A stretch of DNA of 64,000 bases from JANLYC01 sp963815445 (lineage in GTDB: Bacteria; Actinomycetota; Actinomycetes; Propionibacteriales; Nocardioidaceae), in NCBI GenBank assembly GCA_963815445.1, contig CAWFGV010000011.1:620001-684000 (forward strand). The letters are read 5' to 3'. The position numbers and the translations under genes are program-made. The notes beneath the pieces were generated by a model. The model searched no databases and was not told the DNA's origin. It was given only the letters and a program-made list of their open reading frames with translations. This document shows, one piece after another, positions 32,760 to 41,972 of the stretch. The first letter of the stretch is position 1. The number at the start of each line of letters is the position of its first letter.

Positions 32760-33560
32760 ATGCCAGCGGTCATCGAACTGGCTGACGTGTCGGTCATCCG
32801 TGGCAGCAACCGACTCCTGAGCCACGTGACATGGCGGGTCCAGGCCGACGAGCGGTGGGTCATCATCGGTCCGAACGGAGCCGGCAAGACCACGCTCCTC
32901 CAGGTCCTGAGCACCCACCTGTACCCCACCGAAGGCGTCGTGGGGATCCTCGACGAGGTCATCGGTACCGTCGACGTGTTCGAGCTGCGTCCGCGGATCG
33001 GCCTGACGAGCGCCGCACTCGGTGAACGCATCCCGCGTGACGAGCGCGTCGGTGACGTCGTCGTCTCGGCGTCGTACGCCGTGCTCGGCCGGTGGCGGGA
33101 GGCCTACGAGGACCTCGACCACCAGCGCGCCGCGGAGCTGCTGGAAGAGGTGGGGGTCAGCCAGCTGAAGGACCGCACCTTCGGCACCCTCAGCGAGGGG
33201 GAGCGCAAACGAGTGCAGATCGCGCGTGCGCTCATGACCGACCCGGAGCTGCTGTTGCTCGACGAACCAGCGGCCGGCCTCGACCTCGGCGGCCGTGAGG
33301 ACCTGGTCAGCACGTTGTCGGTGCTGGCGCTGGACCCGATGTCGCCGGCCACGGTGCTCGTCAGCCACCACGTCGAGGAGATACCCCCGGGCTTCACGCA
33401 CGTGCTCCTGCTGAAGGAGGGCGAGGTCGTGGCTGCTGGACCCATCCCCGAGACACTGACCGAGGAGGCCCTGACCGAGACGTTCGGGCTCACGTTGGAG
33501 CTCACCCGGTCTGAGGGGCGATACAGCGCACGGCGCAAGACGGGTTCGCACCGCCGGTGA
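32760..33560 (+). CDS. Stand-alone ABC ATP-binding protein (YlmA/ModF-like)
   Basis: A 266-residue single ABC ATPase with Walker A GPNGAGKTT, signature TLSEGERKRVQIARAL (SEGE instead of SGGQ), Walker B LLLLDEPAAGLD and switch His in VSHHVEEIPP. No permease is adjacent. The ModF/YlmA-like group to which the SEGE-type signature points has no assigned transporter partner. AAGGAG lies 4 bases before the ATG at 32760, fixing the start inside a longer open frame. Confidence 0.82.
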   Translation: MPAVIELADVSVIRGSNRLLSHVTWRVQADERWVIIGPNGAGKTTLLQVLSTHLYPTEGVVGILDEVIGTVDVFELRPRIGLTSAALGERIPRDERVGDVVVSASYAVLGRWREAYEDLDHQRAAELLEEVGVSQLKDRTFGTLSEGERKRVQIARALMTDPELLLLDEPAAGLDLGGREDLVSTLSVLALDPMSPATVLVSHHVEEIPPGFTHVLLLKEGEVVAAGPIPETLTEEALTETFGLTLELTRSEGRYSARRKTGSHRR

Positions 33561-33597
33561 AGGGGTGCGGTCCGGGCTCTCGGTGCAGCCCGGACTG

Positions 33598-33603
33598 TAG
33601 GCT
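33598..33603 (+). promoter_or_regulatory. -10 hexamer TAGGCT of the nfeD-SPFH-tauE group
   Basis: TAGGCT ends 6 bases before the NfeD ATG at 33610; a leaderless start is likely. Confidence 0.5.
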
Positions 33604-33609
33604 CGACGT

Positions 33610-34056
33610 ATGAACTGGCTGGACAACCATCAGTGGGAGGCGTGGCTCATTGCGGCGCTCCTGTTGTCCGGGGCCGAGCTGGCGACGTTGGACCTCACGC
33701 TGCTCATGATGGGCATCGGTGCCGCCGCCGCGGCGCTGATCGCCGGGCTTGGCCTCAACATCGTCGTCCAGGTGCTCGGAGCGGTCGTCGTGTCGGTCGC
33801 ACTGCTGGGCTTCGTCCGTCCGAACATCGTCCGTCGGATGCACGCCGGGCCAACACTCCAGAACGGTCCCGAAGCGCTCGTGGGGCGAAGCGGCCTCGTG
33901 CTCGAGCGGGTGACGGCGCATGCCGGCCGGGTGAAGCTACGTGGTGAGGTGTGGTCGGCCCGCACGTTCGACGAGTCCGTCGTGGTCGAACCTGGGGAGA
34001 AAGTCGGCGTCGCGCAGATCGACGGCGCGACCGCGGTCGTCTACCCCATCGAGTAG
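33610..34056 (+). CDS. NfeD-family membrane protein (short form)
   Basis: A 148-residue short NfeD protein: two or three membrane segments in residues 12-68, then a C-terminal OB-fold domain (ALVGRSGLVLERV...GEVWSAR...GEKVGVAQIDGATAVVYP). NfeD proteins are encoded beside SPFH/stomatin genes and are thought to work with them in membrane microdomains, and the SPFH gene follows 115 bases downstream. The protease domain of long NfeD proteins is absent, as usual for this form. Confidence 0.87.
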   Translation: MNWLDNHQWEAWLIAALLLSGAELATLDLTLLMMGIGAAAAALIAGLGLNIVVQVLGAVVVSVALLGFVRPNIVRRMHAGPTLQNGPEALVGRSGLVLERVTAHAGRVKLRGEVWSARTFDESVVVEPGEKVGVAQIDGATAVVYPIE

Positions 34057-34171
34057 CAGCATTGGTGGCAGCCGGTCGGGACGCCTGTAGGGCGACCCGG
34101 TCGTGACAGCGTGAGAGGGTGTCATCTACCGGGCTGGACGTCCGGTCGAAGGTCCCAGAGGGGGTCCGTCC

Positions 34172-35305
34172 ATGGTCCTACTGATCGTTCTCGGCATCAT
34201 CTTGGTGCTGGCGGCCGGAATCTTGTTCAAGACGGTCCGCATCGTGCCCCAGGCGCGTGCCGGCATCGTCGAGCGGTTCGGCAAGTACCGGACGACGCTG
34301 TCCGCGGGGCTCAACATCGTCACTCCGTTCGTCGACCGGGTGCGCTATCTCATCGACCTCCGCGAGCAGGTCGTGTCCTTTCCACCCCAGCCCGTCATCA
34401 CCGAGGACAACCTGGTCGTCTCCATCGACACCGTCATCTACTTCCAGGTGACCAACCCGGTCGCGGCGACCTACGAGATCGCCAACTACATCCAAGCGAT
34501 CGAGCAGCTGACCATGACGACCTTGCGCAACATCACCGGGGGCATGGACCTCGAGCAGGCCCTGACCAGCCGCGACGACATCAACAACGCCTTGCGTGGG
34601 GTCCTCGACGAGGCGACCGGCAAGTGGGGGATCCGGGTCAACCGGGTCGAGCTCAAGGGCATCGACCCGCCACCGTCCATCAAGGACTCGATGGAGAAGC
34701 AGATGCGCGCGGACCGCGACAAGCGCGCCGCCATCCTCACCGCGGAGGGCATGCGGCAGGCGGCGATCCTCACCGCCGAGGGACAGAAACAGTCCGCGAT
34801 CCTCACCGCCGAAGGTGACCGCGAGGCACTGATCCTGCGCGCTCAAGGTGACCGCCAGTCCCGCATCCTTCGCGCCCAGGGCGAAGGGCAGGCGATCCTC
34901 ACGGTCTTCCAGTCGATCCACGACGGGTCGCCCGACCAGGCGTTGCTGGCGTACCAGTACCTCCAGATGCTGCCGAAGATCGCCGAGGGCGACGCCAACA
35001 AGGTGTGGATCGTGCCCAGCGAGATCGGTCGCGCCCTCGAGGGTCTCGGTAGCACGATCGGTTCGATCCAAGGTATTCCGACCGAGAGCGCCGGCCCGCG
35101 GCAGCGAGTCGACTACGGTGACCCGGTCGAGGTGGACGCCGACCGCGGCGCCGGCGACGACTCGGCGCTGTCGTCCGCCCAGGAGGAGGTCGCCGAGGCG
35201 ATCGCGTTGGCCGAGGAGGCTGCCAGGCCCAGCCGGTCCTCTGGTAGCTCAGCCGCGGTTCCCGAAGTCGAGGACGAGCCGCCCGCAGCACCGCCTGGTC
35301 AGTGA
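34172..35305 (+). CDS. SPFH/Band 7 membrane-scaffold protein (stomatin/QmcA type)
   Basis: A 377-residue slipin/QmcA-type protein. One N-terminal membrane segment (residues 2-19) precedes the Band 7 domain (RAGIVERFGKYRTTLSAGLN, YFQVTNPVAATYEIANY). A coiled region (~186-245) is made of five 11-residue units of the form AILTAEGxxxx, then a Pro/Ser/Glu-rich tail. Such proteins form large membrane rings and organise proteases or lipids. With NfeD upstream it forms the standard pair. Its stop overlaps the TauE-like gene by 4 bases (GTGA). Confidence 0.9.
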   Translation: MVLLIVLGIILVLAAGILFKTVRIVPQARAGIVERFGKYRTTLSAGLNIVTPFVDRVRYLIDLREQVVSFPPQPVITEDNLVVSIDTVIYFQVTNPVAATYEIANYIQAIEQLTMTTLRNITGGMDLEQALTSRDDINNALRGVLDEATGKWGIRVNRVELKGIDPPPSIKDSMEKQMRADRDKRAAILTAEGMRQAAILTAEGQKQSAILTAEGDREALILRAQGDRQSRILRAQGEGQAILTVFQSIHDGSPDQALLAYQYLQMLPKIAEGDANKVWIVPSEIGRALEGLGSTIGSIQGIPTESAGPRQRVDYGDPVEVDADRGAGDDSALSSAQEEVAEAIALAEEAARPSRSSGSSAAVPEVEDEPPAAPPGQ

Positions 35306-36057
35306 CGCTGCTGCAAGGTCTGGCGTTGTTCGCCGCCGGCATTGCCGCTGGAGGCATCAACACCATCGTCGGGTCGGGAACTCTGGTGACGTTCCCGACC
35401 TTGTTGGCGATCGGCTACCCGCCGGTCCTTGCCAACGTGTCCAACACCGTTGGGCTGGTACCGGGTTCACTGTCCGGCGCCATCGGCTACCGGCGCGAGC
35501 TCGTCGGTCAGGGCGCTCGGCTGATCCGCCTCGGTGCCGCGTCGGTCCTCGGTGGCCTGACGGGAGCGCTCCTGCTGCTCAAGCTCCCCGCATCGGCCTT
35601 CAACGCGATCGTGCCGGTGCTCATCGGACTGGGTTGTGTGCTCGTGCTCGCTCAGCCGTGGATCTCTCGCCACATCCGCCCGCCGGTCCAGGCGCCGCCG
35701 CACGGCTCGGCGATCATGCTGGTGCTTGTGTATGCCGCCGGCATCTACGGCGGGTACTTCGGCGCGGCTCAAGGTGTGCTGCTCATTGCGATCCTGGGCC
35801 TTGGTCTGGCCGAGTCCCTCCAGCGGATCAACGCGGCCAAGAACATCCTGGCCATGCTCGTCAACGGGGTCGCTGCCCTGGTCTTCATCACGATCTCGCA
35901 GGTCTCGTGGAAGGCAGCCGGCATCATCGCGGCCGGATCGGTCATCGGCGGCCAGGTGGGCGCGACAGTGGGTCGACGGCTGCCGCCCGTGGTGTTCCGC
36001 GGCTTCGTCGCCGTCGTCGGGGTGGTCGCGATCGTCAACCTCGTCTTCTTCGACTGA
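35302..36057 (+). CDS. TauE/SafE-family sulfite/anion exporter
   Basis: A 251-residue membrane protein with about eight hydrophobic segments and the two related halves of the TauE/SafE family (GGINTIVGSGTLVTFPTLLA in the first, IYGGYFGAAQGVLLIAILG in the second). The family moves sulfite, sulfoacetate or similar anions. The 4-base GTGA overlap with the SPFH gene suggests co-translation. The siroheme synthase gene 1.7 kb downstream hints at sulfur metabolism, but the substrate is not evident. Confidence 0.85.
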   Translation: MTLLQGLALFAAGIAAGGINTIVGSGTLVTFPTLLAIGYPPVLANVSNTVGLVPGSLSGAIGYRRELVGQGARLIRLGAASVLGGLTGALLLLKLPASAFNAIVPVLIGLGCVLVLAQPWISRHIRPPVQAPPHGSAIMLVLVYAAGIYGGYFGAAQGVLLIAILGLGLAESLQRINAAKNILAMLVNGVAALVFITISQVSWKAAGIIAAGSVIGGQVGATVGRRLPPVVFRGFVAVVGVVAIVNLVFFD

Positions 36058-36089
36058 CGCGGCGACCGCCTGCCGCCCGGCCGGGTCGG

Positions 36090-37070
36090 TCAGTCGAGCG
36101 TGTAGCGGAGCCAGCGGCTGATCTCGCCGAACGCGGTGTCACGCACGTCCTTGCGTGAGGAGAGCACATCATGCATGGCGTTCTCGATCCGAACCACGGT
36201 GACGTGCGTCCCGAGCTGGTGGGACCACTTCGCGATCTGCTTGACGTCGAGGACGGTGTCGGTCCGGGTCGCCTGCTCGGTCCACGCCTGCGGCACCAGG
36301 CTGGCCGTCGAGCAGAGACTGAGGACGGGAGCCCCGACGTCGATTCCGCGGTGGACACGTCGATGGCCCATCCGAACGGCGCGCAGCCACCCGGCGCGTA
36401 CCGGGAAGGACTCCTTGGGCTTCCACGCCAGGTCGAAGTCCCATTCGCCCCGCAGGCTGCGGTGCATGGTCTCGACGTACACCCCGCTGACATTGCGCGG
36501 AACCACGGCGTACGGTCGCCGCTGGCCGAGCCGGTTGATGGCCTCGGTACCGGCCGTACGCAGGAAGAAGGACCCCTGCAGGTCCAGCCATGGACTGTTC
36601 AGGACCAGCGCATCGGCGACGCGCTGCCCCTGGGCGAGCCGGTCGGCCGCCCACAGCGAGGCGATCAGACCGCCAGTCGAATGGCCGCTCAGGATCACCC
36701 GGTCATGCCCGTCCCGGGCGGTGATCAGACGCAGGGACTCGTCCAGCTCGGGGTAGTACTCCGTGAGGTCCAGGCAGAAGTTCGGCGTCTGGTGGGGCCG
36801 GAGTGAGCGGCCGTACTTGCGCAGGTCGACCGCATAGAAGTCATAGCCTGCGGCCGTGAAGAACTCAGCTGTCGCGGTCTGGTAGAAGTAGTCGCAGAAG
36901 CCGTGGACGTGCAGCACCGCACCGACCCGCTTCGGGCCGTCACTGCAGCGTCGGACGAGGGTCGCCTCCACCGCCCCCTCGGCGTCGTCGCCCAGCACGA
37001 GGGTTTCGTAGGTGTACGGCGCACCGAGGACGTCCGTCTGCGGATCCGGGGGCTGCGTCGACGCGGTCAT
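36090..37070 (-). CDS. Alpha/beta hydrolase, lysophospholipase-like
   Basis: A 326-residue serine hydrolase of the monoglyceride-lipase/lysophospholipase type (Hydrolase_4). The nucleophile elbow is GHSTGG, preceded by VHGFCDYFYQ (oxyanion region) and YDFYAVDLRKYGRS. The acid and His fall near TDTVLDVKQ and ENAMHDVLSSR. No signal peptide is seen. The ATG at 37070 is chosen because the longer upstream frame is low-complexity. The lipid substrate is unknown. Confidence 0.83.
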   Translation of the reverse strand: MTASTQPPDPQTDVLGAPYTYETLVLGDDAEGAVEATLVRRCSDGPKRVGAVLHVHGFCDYFYQTATAEFFTAAGYDFYAVDLRKYGRSLRPHQTPNFCLDLTEYYPELDESLRLITARDGHDRVILSGHSTGGLIASLWAADRLAQGQRVADALVLNSPWLDLQGSFFLRTAGTEAINRLGQRRPYAVVPRNVSGVYVETMHRSLRGEWDFDLAWKPKESFPVRAGWLRAVRMGHRRVHRGIDVGAPVLSLCSTASLVPQAWTEQATRTDTVLDVKQIAKWSHQLGTHVTVVRIENAMHDVLSSRKDVRDTAFGEISRWLRYTLD

Positions 37071-37098
37071 GCCTTCAGTCTGCCAAGTGGAGGCCAGG

Positions 37099-37620
37099 TC
37101 AGTACTGGTACGTGCCCACGATCTGGGCGCGAGCGAGCGTCTTGAAGGCGAGATTGAAGGAGACGACGGCCGGGGATGCATCCTTGTCGACACCGAGAGA
37201 CTCGACCCCGACGGCGTGCACGACGAAGTAATAGCGGTGCACATGGTCACCCTCCGGCGGCGCTGCACCGGTGAACCCGTGCCCGCCGCCGTCGTTGCGC
37301 ACGTGGAACGCACCGGACGGTAGCCCGTCGCTGGCCGCGCCGGTCGCCAGCTCGGTCACCCCGGCCGGGATGTCGACTGCCACCCAGTGCCAGAACCCGC
37401 TCGGCGTCGGTGCATCCGGGTCGAAGCAGGTGACAACGAAGCTCTTGGTCCCCTCCGGGAAGCCGCTCCACGACAGGTGTGGCGAGGTGTCACCGTGCTC
37501 GGCGACCTGGTCGTCCTTGAGCGGCTGCCCTTCGGTGACATCGGCGCTCGTGACGGTGAAGCCGGGCACGGGAGGCAGCTTGGCGTACGGGTCTTCAGCG
37601 ATCGGTCGGTCAAGGCTCAT
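37099..37620 (-). CDS. YbhB/YbcL-type PEBP (Raf kinase inhibitor-like) protein
   Basis: A 173-residue phosphatidylethanolamine-binding-protein fold. The ligand-pocket motifs are DTSPHLSWSGFPEGTKSF, CFDPDAPTPSGFWHWVAVDIP and GFTGAAPPEGDHVHRYYF. Bacterial members have no settled role. The ATG at 37620 is just before the typical N-terminal segment; no signal peptide is visible. It is 28 bases upstream of the hydrolase start on the same strand, so the two may be co-transcribed. Confidence 0.88.
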   Translation of the reverse strand: MSLDRPIAEDPYAKLPPVPGFTVTSADVTEGQPLKDDQVAEHGDTSPHLSWSGFPEGTKSFVVTCFDPDAPTPSGFWHWVAVDIPAGVTELATGAASDGLPSGAFHVRNDGGGHGFTGAAPPEGDHVHRYYFVVHAVGVESLGVDKDASPAVVSFNLAFKTLARAQIVGTYQY

Positions 37621-37716
37621 GCCACCATCTTGGCTCGCCCTCGTGATCCGGCAACTCGCAGGGTCCCCGCCGGATCCGTCAGTTGAGACGGCGGCCGCGG
37701 CGTGGCACGTGCGCCC

Positions 37717-37722
37717 TAGCGT
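37717..37722 (+). promoter_or_regulatory. -10 hexamer TAGCGT of the siroheme synthase gene
   Basis: TAGCGT ends 6 bases before the ATG at 37729 without a ribosome-binding site. Confidence 0.5.
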
Positions 37723-37728
37723 GGCCGG

Positions 37729-38964
37729 ATGGCGACCGACGACCATCACCTCTATCCCGCAGGCTTGCGCCTGTCGGGACGCCGGGTCGTGGTCATCGGA
37801 GGTGGGCACGTTGCGCAGCGCAGGATCCCGGCCCTGCTGGCGGCAGGGGCGGTCGTCGAGGTCGTGTCGCCGGAGACGACACCGGCCGTCGAAGGTCATG
37901 CGCGCACCGGCGAGATCGCCTGGCACCGACGGTCATACATCGACGGAGATCTCGAGGGGGCGTGGTACGTCGTCTGCGCATCCGACCAGCCGACCATCAA
38001 CGCCGCGGTGTCCCGTGAAGCAGAGCGGCGACGGATCTTCTGTGTGCGGTCCGATGACGCCGAGGCGGCGACGGCGTGGACGCCGGCAGTGGGGCGACAC
38101 GGACCGCTGACGGTGGCAGTGCTCGGCAGTCGTGACCCGCGACGCTCGGCCTCGGTGCGCGATGAGATCCTCAACCGACTGCGCAGCGGTGAGATCGTCG
38201 CTCCCAAGGACCGGGTACGCCGTCCGGGCGTCACGCTGGTCGGTGGGGGTCCAGGAGATCCTGACCTGATCACGGTGGCCGGCCGCCGGGCGCTGCAGGA
38301 GGCGGACGTGGTGATCGCCGACCGGCTGGCGCCCCGCGAGCTCCTGGCCGAGCTCTCGCCCCAGGTCGAGCTCATCGACGCCGCCAAGCTGCCTCGCGGG
38401 CGGTCGACGTCCCAGGACGTGATCAACGAGCTGATGGTCGAGCATGCCCTGGCCGGCCGCAGCGTCGTGCGCTTCAAGGGCGGTGACCCGTTCGTGTTCG
38501 GTCGCGGCTTCGAGGAAGCCCAGGCCTGTGCGGAGAAGGGGGTCGAGTTCCGTGTGATCCCGGGCATCACCAGTGCCACCTCGGTCCCAGGCCTGGGCGG
38601 GATCCCGGTCACGCACCGCGGCGTGGCTCACGAGTTCACTGTCGTCTCGGGTCATCTACCGCCGGGGCACGACAGCTCGCTCGTCGACTGGGACGCACTG
38701 GGACGGCTGCGCGGCACCCTCGTGCTGCTGATGGCCGTGGAGAACCTGCCGCCGATCACGGCCGCACTGGTGACGGCCGGCCGCCCGGCGGACACCCCTG
38801 CCGCGGTTATCCAGGACGGTTCGCTCAGGTCTCAGCGGGTTGTGTTCTCGACCCTCGGCTCGGTGGCCTCCGACGTCACCGCGGAGGAGGTGCAACCGCC
38901 CGCGATCGTGGTGATCGGTGAGGTGGTCGGCGTTGCGCATGCCCTCGGAGCGGTCGTCGCCTGA
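37729..38964 (+). CDS. cysG: Siroheme synthase (precorrin-2 dehydrogenase + uroporphyrinogen-III methyltransferase)
   Basis: A 411-residue fusion. The N-terminal ~160 residues are a CysG-N/Met8-like NAD domain (VVVIGGGHVAQRR, VVCASDQPTINAAVS). The C-terminal ~245 residues are the SAM-dependent methylase (LVGGGPGDPDLITVAGRRAL, RFKGGDPFVFGRG, PGITSATSVPGLGGIP). It turns uroporphyrinogen III into precorrin-2 and on toward siroheme for sulfite or nitrite reductase. It is somewhat shorter than the E. coli enzyme (457), with a reduced linker/dimerisation segment, so ferrochelatase activity is uncertain. Confidence 0.9.
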   Translation: MATDDHHLYPAGLRLSGRRVVVIGGGHVAQRRIPALLAAGAVVEVVSPETTPAVEGHARTGEIAWHRRSYIDGDLEGAWYVVCASDQPTINAAVSREAERRRIFCVRSDDAEAATAWTPAVGRHGPLTVAVLGSRDPRRSASVRDEILNRLRSGEIVAPKDRVRRPGVTLVGGGPGDPDLITVAGRRALQEADVVIADRLAPRELLAELSPQVELIDAAKLPRGRSTSQDVINELMVEHALAGRSVVRFKGGDPFVFGRGFEEAQACAEKGVEFRVIPGITSATSVPGLGGIPVTHRGVAHEFTVVSGHLPPGHDSSLVDWDALGRLRGTLVLLMAVENLPPITAALVTAGRPADTPAAVIQDGSLRSQRVVFSTLGSVASDVTAEEVQPPAIVVIGEVVGVAHALGAVVA

Positions 38965-39018
38965 CCAGGTCTCGTGCCACGTCCGAAGGCCGTCGGCACA
39001 GCCTGAGATCATGTCCGG

Positions 39019-39831
39019 ATGGCGGTGCTGACACCGGTGGCGGACCCAGGGGATCCGCGGCTCGCGGACTACGTGTCGCTGCGTGACGTGCAGCTGCGCC
39101 GTCATCTCGAGGCCGAGCACGGGTTCTTCATCGCTGAGGGCGAGAAGGTGGTGCGGCGAGGCGTGGCGGGCGGATATCCGGTCCGTTCGTTCCTGATGGC
39201 CGAACGATGGCTGCCCGGCCTCGCCGACGAGCTGGCCGCCGCGGGTGATGTGCCGTGCTACGTCGTGTCGGAGGCCCTGGCCGAGCAGGTCACCGGTTTT
39301 CACGTGCACCGCGGGGCGCTTGCGGCGCTCGAGCGGCAGCCGCTGCCCAGCGTGGACGAGGTGTTGAGCGGGGCACGACGGATCGTGCTGCTCGAGGACA
39401 TCGTGGACCACACGAACGTGGGCGCGATCTTCCGCAGTGCCGCCGCGTTGGGCATGGACGCCGTGCTGCTGTCGCCGCGCTGCGCGGACCCGCTCTACCG
39501 ACGGTCCGTCAAGGTCGCCATGGGTGCGGTGTTCTCGGTTCCGTGGACGCGGGTCGAGGACTGGTACTCGACGGTGCCCACACTGGCCGACAGAGGATTC
39601 GTCACGATTGCGCTGACGCCCGATGCGGACGCCGAGCCGCTGACCGAAGTCCTTGAACGCATGACGACCGACAGAGTCTGCCTTATCCTTGGGTCCGAGG
39701 GGCCAGGTCTATCCACCCGCTGGTTGAGCAGCGCCACGATCAGAGCCGGTTTCGCGATGGCGCACGATGTGGATTCGCTCAACGTCGCAGCTGCAGCCGC
39801 GTTAGCCTTCTTCGTCGTTGGTCGACAATGA
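39019..39831 (+). CDS. SpoU/TrmH-family RNA 2'-O-methyltransferase
   Basis: A 270-residue SPOUT enzyme. The N-terminal ~100 residues form the RNA-binding substrate domain (EHGFFIAEGEKVVRR). The C-terminal knot domain has motif 1 DHTNVGAIFRSAAALGMDAV, motif 2 CLILGSEGPGLS and motif 3 SLNVAAAAALAFF that bind SAM. The target ribose (rRNA or tRNA) cannot be read from the sequence. A GATCAT hexamer lies 6 bases before the ATG. The next gene follows after 17 bases. Confidence 0.88.
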   Translation: MAVLTPVADPGDPRLADYVSLRDVQLRRHLEAEHGFFIAEGEKVVRRGVAGGYPVRSFLMAERWLPGLADELAAAGDVPCYVVSEALAEQVTGFHVHRGALAALERQPLPSVDEVLSGARRIVLLEDIVDHTNVGAIFRSAAALGMDAVLLSPRCADPLYRRSVKVAMGAVFSVPWTRVEDWYSTVPTLADRGFVTIALTPDADAEPLTEVLERMTTDRVCLILGSEGPGLSTRWLSSATIRAGFAMAHDVDSLNVAAAAALAFFVVGRQ

Positions 39832-39848
39832 GGTCCTAGGGGGGCTTG

Positions 39849-41312
39849 GTGAGGAGTCAGCGCTCGGGCCTTGCGGTAGCCGTGCGCCAGGTCCACGAGA
39901 CCCTGGAGGCTCTGCACGCTGCCCCTAACCCGCGCAAGGCCATGCCGGAGTTCTGCCAGGGCATCCGTGATGTGCTCGGCGCGCGAACCATCCTGGTCTA
40001 CCTCGTCGACGGTGAGTCCGTCGAGGCCGTCGCCTTCGCGGGCCACGAGTCCGCCCACGCCCTGATCGGCAGCCGGAGCCACCTCAGCGACTGGAACGAC
40101 CTGCTCGCCGGGTCCCCCTCGTCGTACGGCGTCCACCAGTGCATCGACCCCCGGGCCTTCCTCGACGAGGTCGTGCACGAGGCCGCGGACACCGAGCCGG
40201 AGATGCATGGCAACGGTGACCGCTGGGGCGCTCTCAATCTGTATGTGGCGCCGTTCGCCACCCCAGAGGCGTTGGTCGGCATGATCACGGCCACCTTCCC
40301 GGCCGGATCCACCCGACCTGATCCCGCGGTGGCTCCGCTGCTCGGCCTGTTTGCTTCGCAGGCCAGCGTGGCCTTCCACCACCAGACCTTCGTGCAGCGG
40401 TCGTCCGACGACCACCTGGCCCTGCGTCTGAGCGAGGAACGTTTTCGCCTGGCGTTCGACAACGCCCCGATCGGGATGGCCGAGTTCATCGAGGGTCCGG
40501 GCGGCTTGGAGATCGCTCGGATCAACCGTGCGGCCGGGCTCATGTTCGGGATCAACGTCTTCGGAGCGCGGCACGAGCCGATCGACCGGGTGCTCACCGT
40601 GGTGCACGGGGAGCCTCTCGGCGACCTGATGATCCGGCTCCTCCGCGACGACCGCCGCGGCCTGCGCATGGAGGTACCCTTCGTGGGCGCCGACGGCGGA
40701 GAGTTCTGGGGACTCGTCGAGGCTGCCTCGCTGATGGACGGGGGCGGTCGACCCGGTGTGCTGTGCCAGATCGTCGACATCACCCAGTCGAAGAAGGAGG
40801 AGCGCGAGCTCACCAAGCGCGCCCAGCACGATCCGCTGACCGGCCTGCCCAACCGGCTCACCGTGCTCGACCACCTCGACACAGTCGTTCGCGAGGCGCG
40901 CGAGACCGAGCAGCTCGGCGCTCTGCTGTTCTGCGACCTCGACAACTTCAAGCAGGTCAACGACAAGCACGGGCACCTCGTCGGAGACGACGCCTTGGCG
41001 GCGATCTCGACCAGGTTGCACCAGACCGTCCGCAAGGACGACATCGCCGGTCGGTTCGGTGGCGACGAGTTCGTCGTCGTTGGTTTCCCGGTGAGCCAGG
41101 ACGAGGCCCAGGCACTGGGCGAGCGCATCCAGGAGGCCCTCTCGGAGCCGATGGTCCTCGACGGAGTCGCTCTGCGCGTCGGCATCAGCATCGGGATCGC
41201 GATGATCACCGGAGCTGTCGAGGCCTCCGAGGTGCTGCGCCGTGCCGATGCGGCCATGTATGCCGTCCGGGCCCGTCAGAACCGGCCGACCTTCGTGGTC
41301 GACACGGCGTAG
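39849..41312 (+). CDS. Diguanylate cyclase with GAF and PAS sensor domains
   Basis: A 487-residue soluble signalling protein: GAF-like domain (~20-185), PAS domain (~200-310, ERFRLAFDNAPIGMAEF) and GGDEF domain (~325-487). The active-site motif is an intact GGDEF (RFGGDEFVVV), with metal-binding LFCDLDNFKQVND. An RxxD inhibition site (RKDD) stands exactly five residues before it, so c-di-GMP feedback is expected. There is no EAL domain. The GTG at 39849 follows AGGGGG by about 5 bases; a TTG at 39846 is possible. The sensed signal is unknown. Confidence 0.9.
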   Translation: MRSQRSGLAVAVRQVHETLEALHAAPNPRKAMPEFCQGIRDVLGARTILVYLVDGESVEAVAFAGHESAHALIGSRSHLSDWNDLLAGSPSSYGVHQCIDPRAFLDEVVHEAADTEPEMHGNGDRWGALNLYVAPFATPEALVGMITATFPAGSTRPDPAVAPLLGLFASQASVAFHHQTFVQRSSDDHLALRLSEERFRLAFDNAPIGMAEFIEGPGGLEIARINRAAGLMFGINVFGARHEPIDRVLTVVHGEPLGDLMIRLLRDDRRGLRMEVPFVGADGGEFWGLVEAASLMDGGGRPGVLCQIVDITQSKKEERELTKRAQHDPLTGLPNRLTVLDHLDTVVREARETEQLGALLFCDLDNFKQVNDKHGHLVGDDALAAISTRLHQTVRKDDIAGRFGGDEFVVVGFPVSQDEAQALGERIQEALSEPMVLDGVALRVGISIGIAMITGAVEASEVLRRADAAMYAVRARQNRPTFVVDTA

Positions 41313-41362
41313 CACTGGGAGCAGTACCGGGTAGGGCCGGTGTCAGCGTGTCGAGAGGTCGA

Positions 41363-41938
41363 CTACTGGCCTTCCGTTGCGTTGGCCGGCCAGCCCGGCG
41401 GAAACTCCGCGGCGTACTTCTCGGCTTCCTTGAACAGCTTCTTGCGCTGCCGCGCGGACAGCCGGTCGCCGAAGACCGTCCCGATGAGATGGTCGCTCTC
41501 GTGCTGCAGGCAGCGAGCGAGCAGGCCGGTGCCGGAGAAGCTGACCGGCTCGCCGTGCTCGTCGAACCCCGTGACGGTCGCGTGGTGTGCTCGCGCGCAT
41601 GGGACGAACGCTCCAGGCAACGACAGACAGCCCTCGTCGTCTTCGTCGAGCAGGCGGTCCTTTCCCTCCGGGACGATCAGCGTCGGGTTGCAGACGACGC
41701 CCCGGTGACGCACGTGCTCGTCGTCGGGGCAGTCGAACACGAAGACCTTGAGCGATACGCCGATCTGGTTGGCGGCCAACCCGACCCCGTCCGCGGCATA
41801 CATGGTGGCCACCATGTCGGCGACGACGGCTCGCAGCGCGTCGTCGTAGGTCGCGACAGGTGCGCAGGGAGCGTGCATGACCGACTCGCCCCAGCGGGTC
41901 ATCGCACGGACGGTGCCGCCGAGGGGAAGCTCACTCAC
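41363..41938 (-). CDS. def: Peptide deformylase
   Basis: A 191-residue metalloenzyme removing the formyl group from new proteins. All three motifs are intact: GVGLAANQIG, EGCLSLPG (Cys ligand) and QHESDHLIG (two His ligands and catalytic Glu). The GTG start follows TAGCGT by 7 bases and there is no ribosome-binding site. It stands alone, not beside fmt. Confidence 0.95.
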   Translation of the reverse strand: MSELPLGGTVRAMTRWGESVMHAPCAPVATYDDALRAVVADMVATMYAADGVGLAANQIGVSLKVFVFDCPDDEHVRHRGVVCNPTLIVPEGKDRLLDEDDEGCLSLPGAFVPCARAHHATVTGFDEHGEPVSFSGTGLLARCLQHESDHLIGTVFGDRLSARQRKKLFKEAEKYAAEFPPGWPANATEGQ

Positions 41939-41945
41939 GCGCGAG

Positions 41946-41951
41946 ACGCTA
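41946..41951 (-). promoter_or_regulatory. -10 hexamer TAGCGT of def
   Basis: On the minus strand, TAGCGT ends 7 bases before the def GTG at 41938. Confidence 0.5.
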
Positions 41952-41972
41952 TCGCAGCCGGCCGGGCCGGAC

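Noticed and set aside
34728..34900. Tandem 33-bp repeats inside the SPFH gene
   Set aside because: They encode the 11-residue AILTAEG units that are normal for this family's coiled region, so they are not an unusual repeat array.
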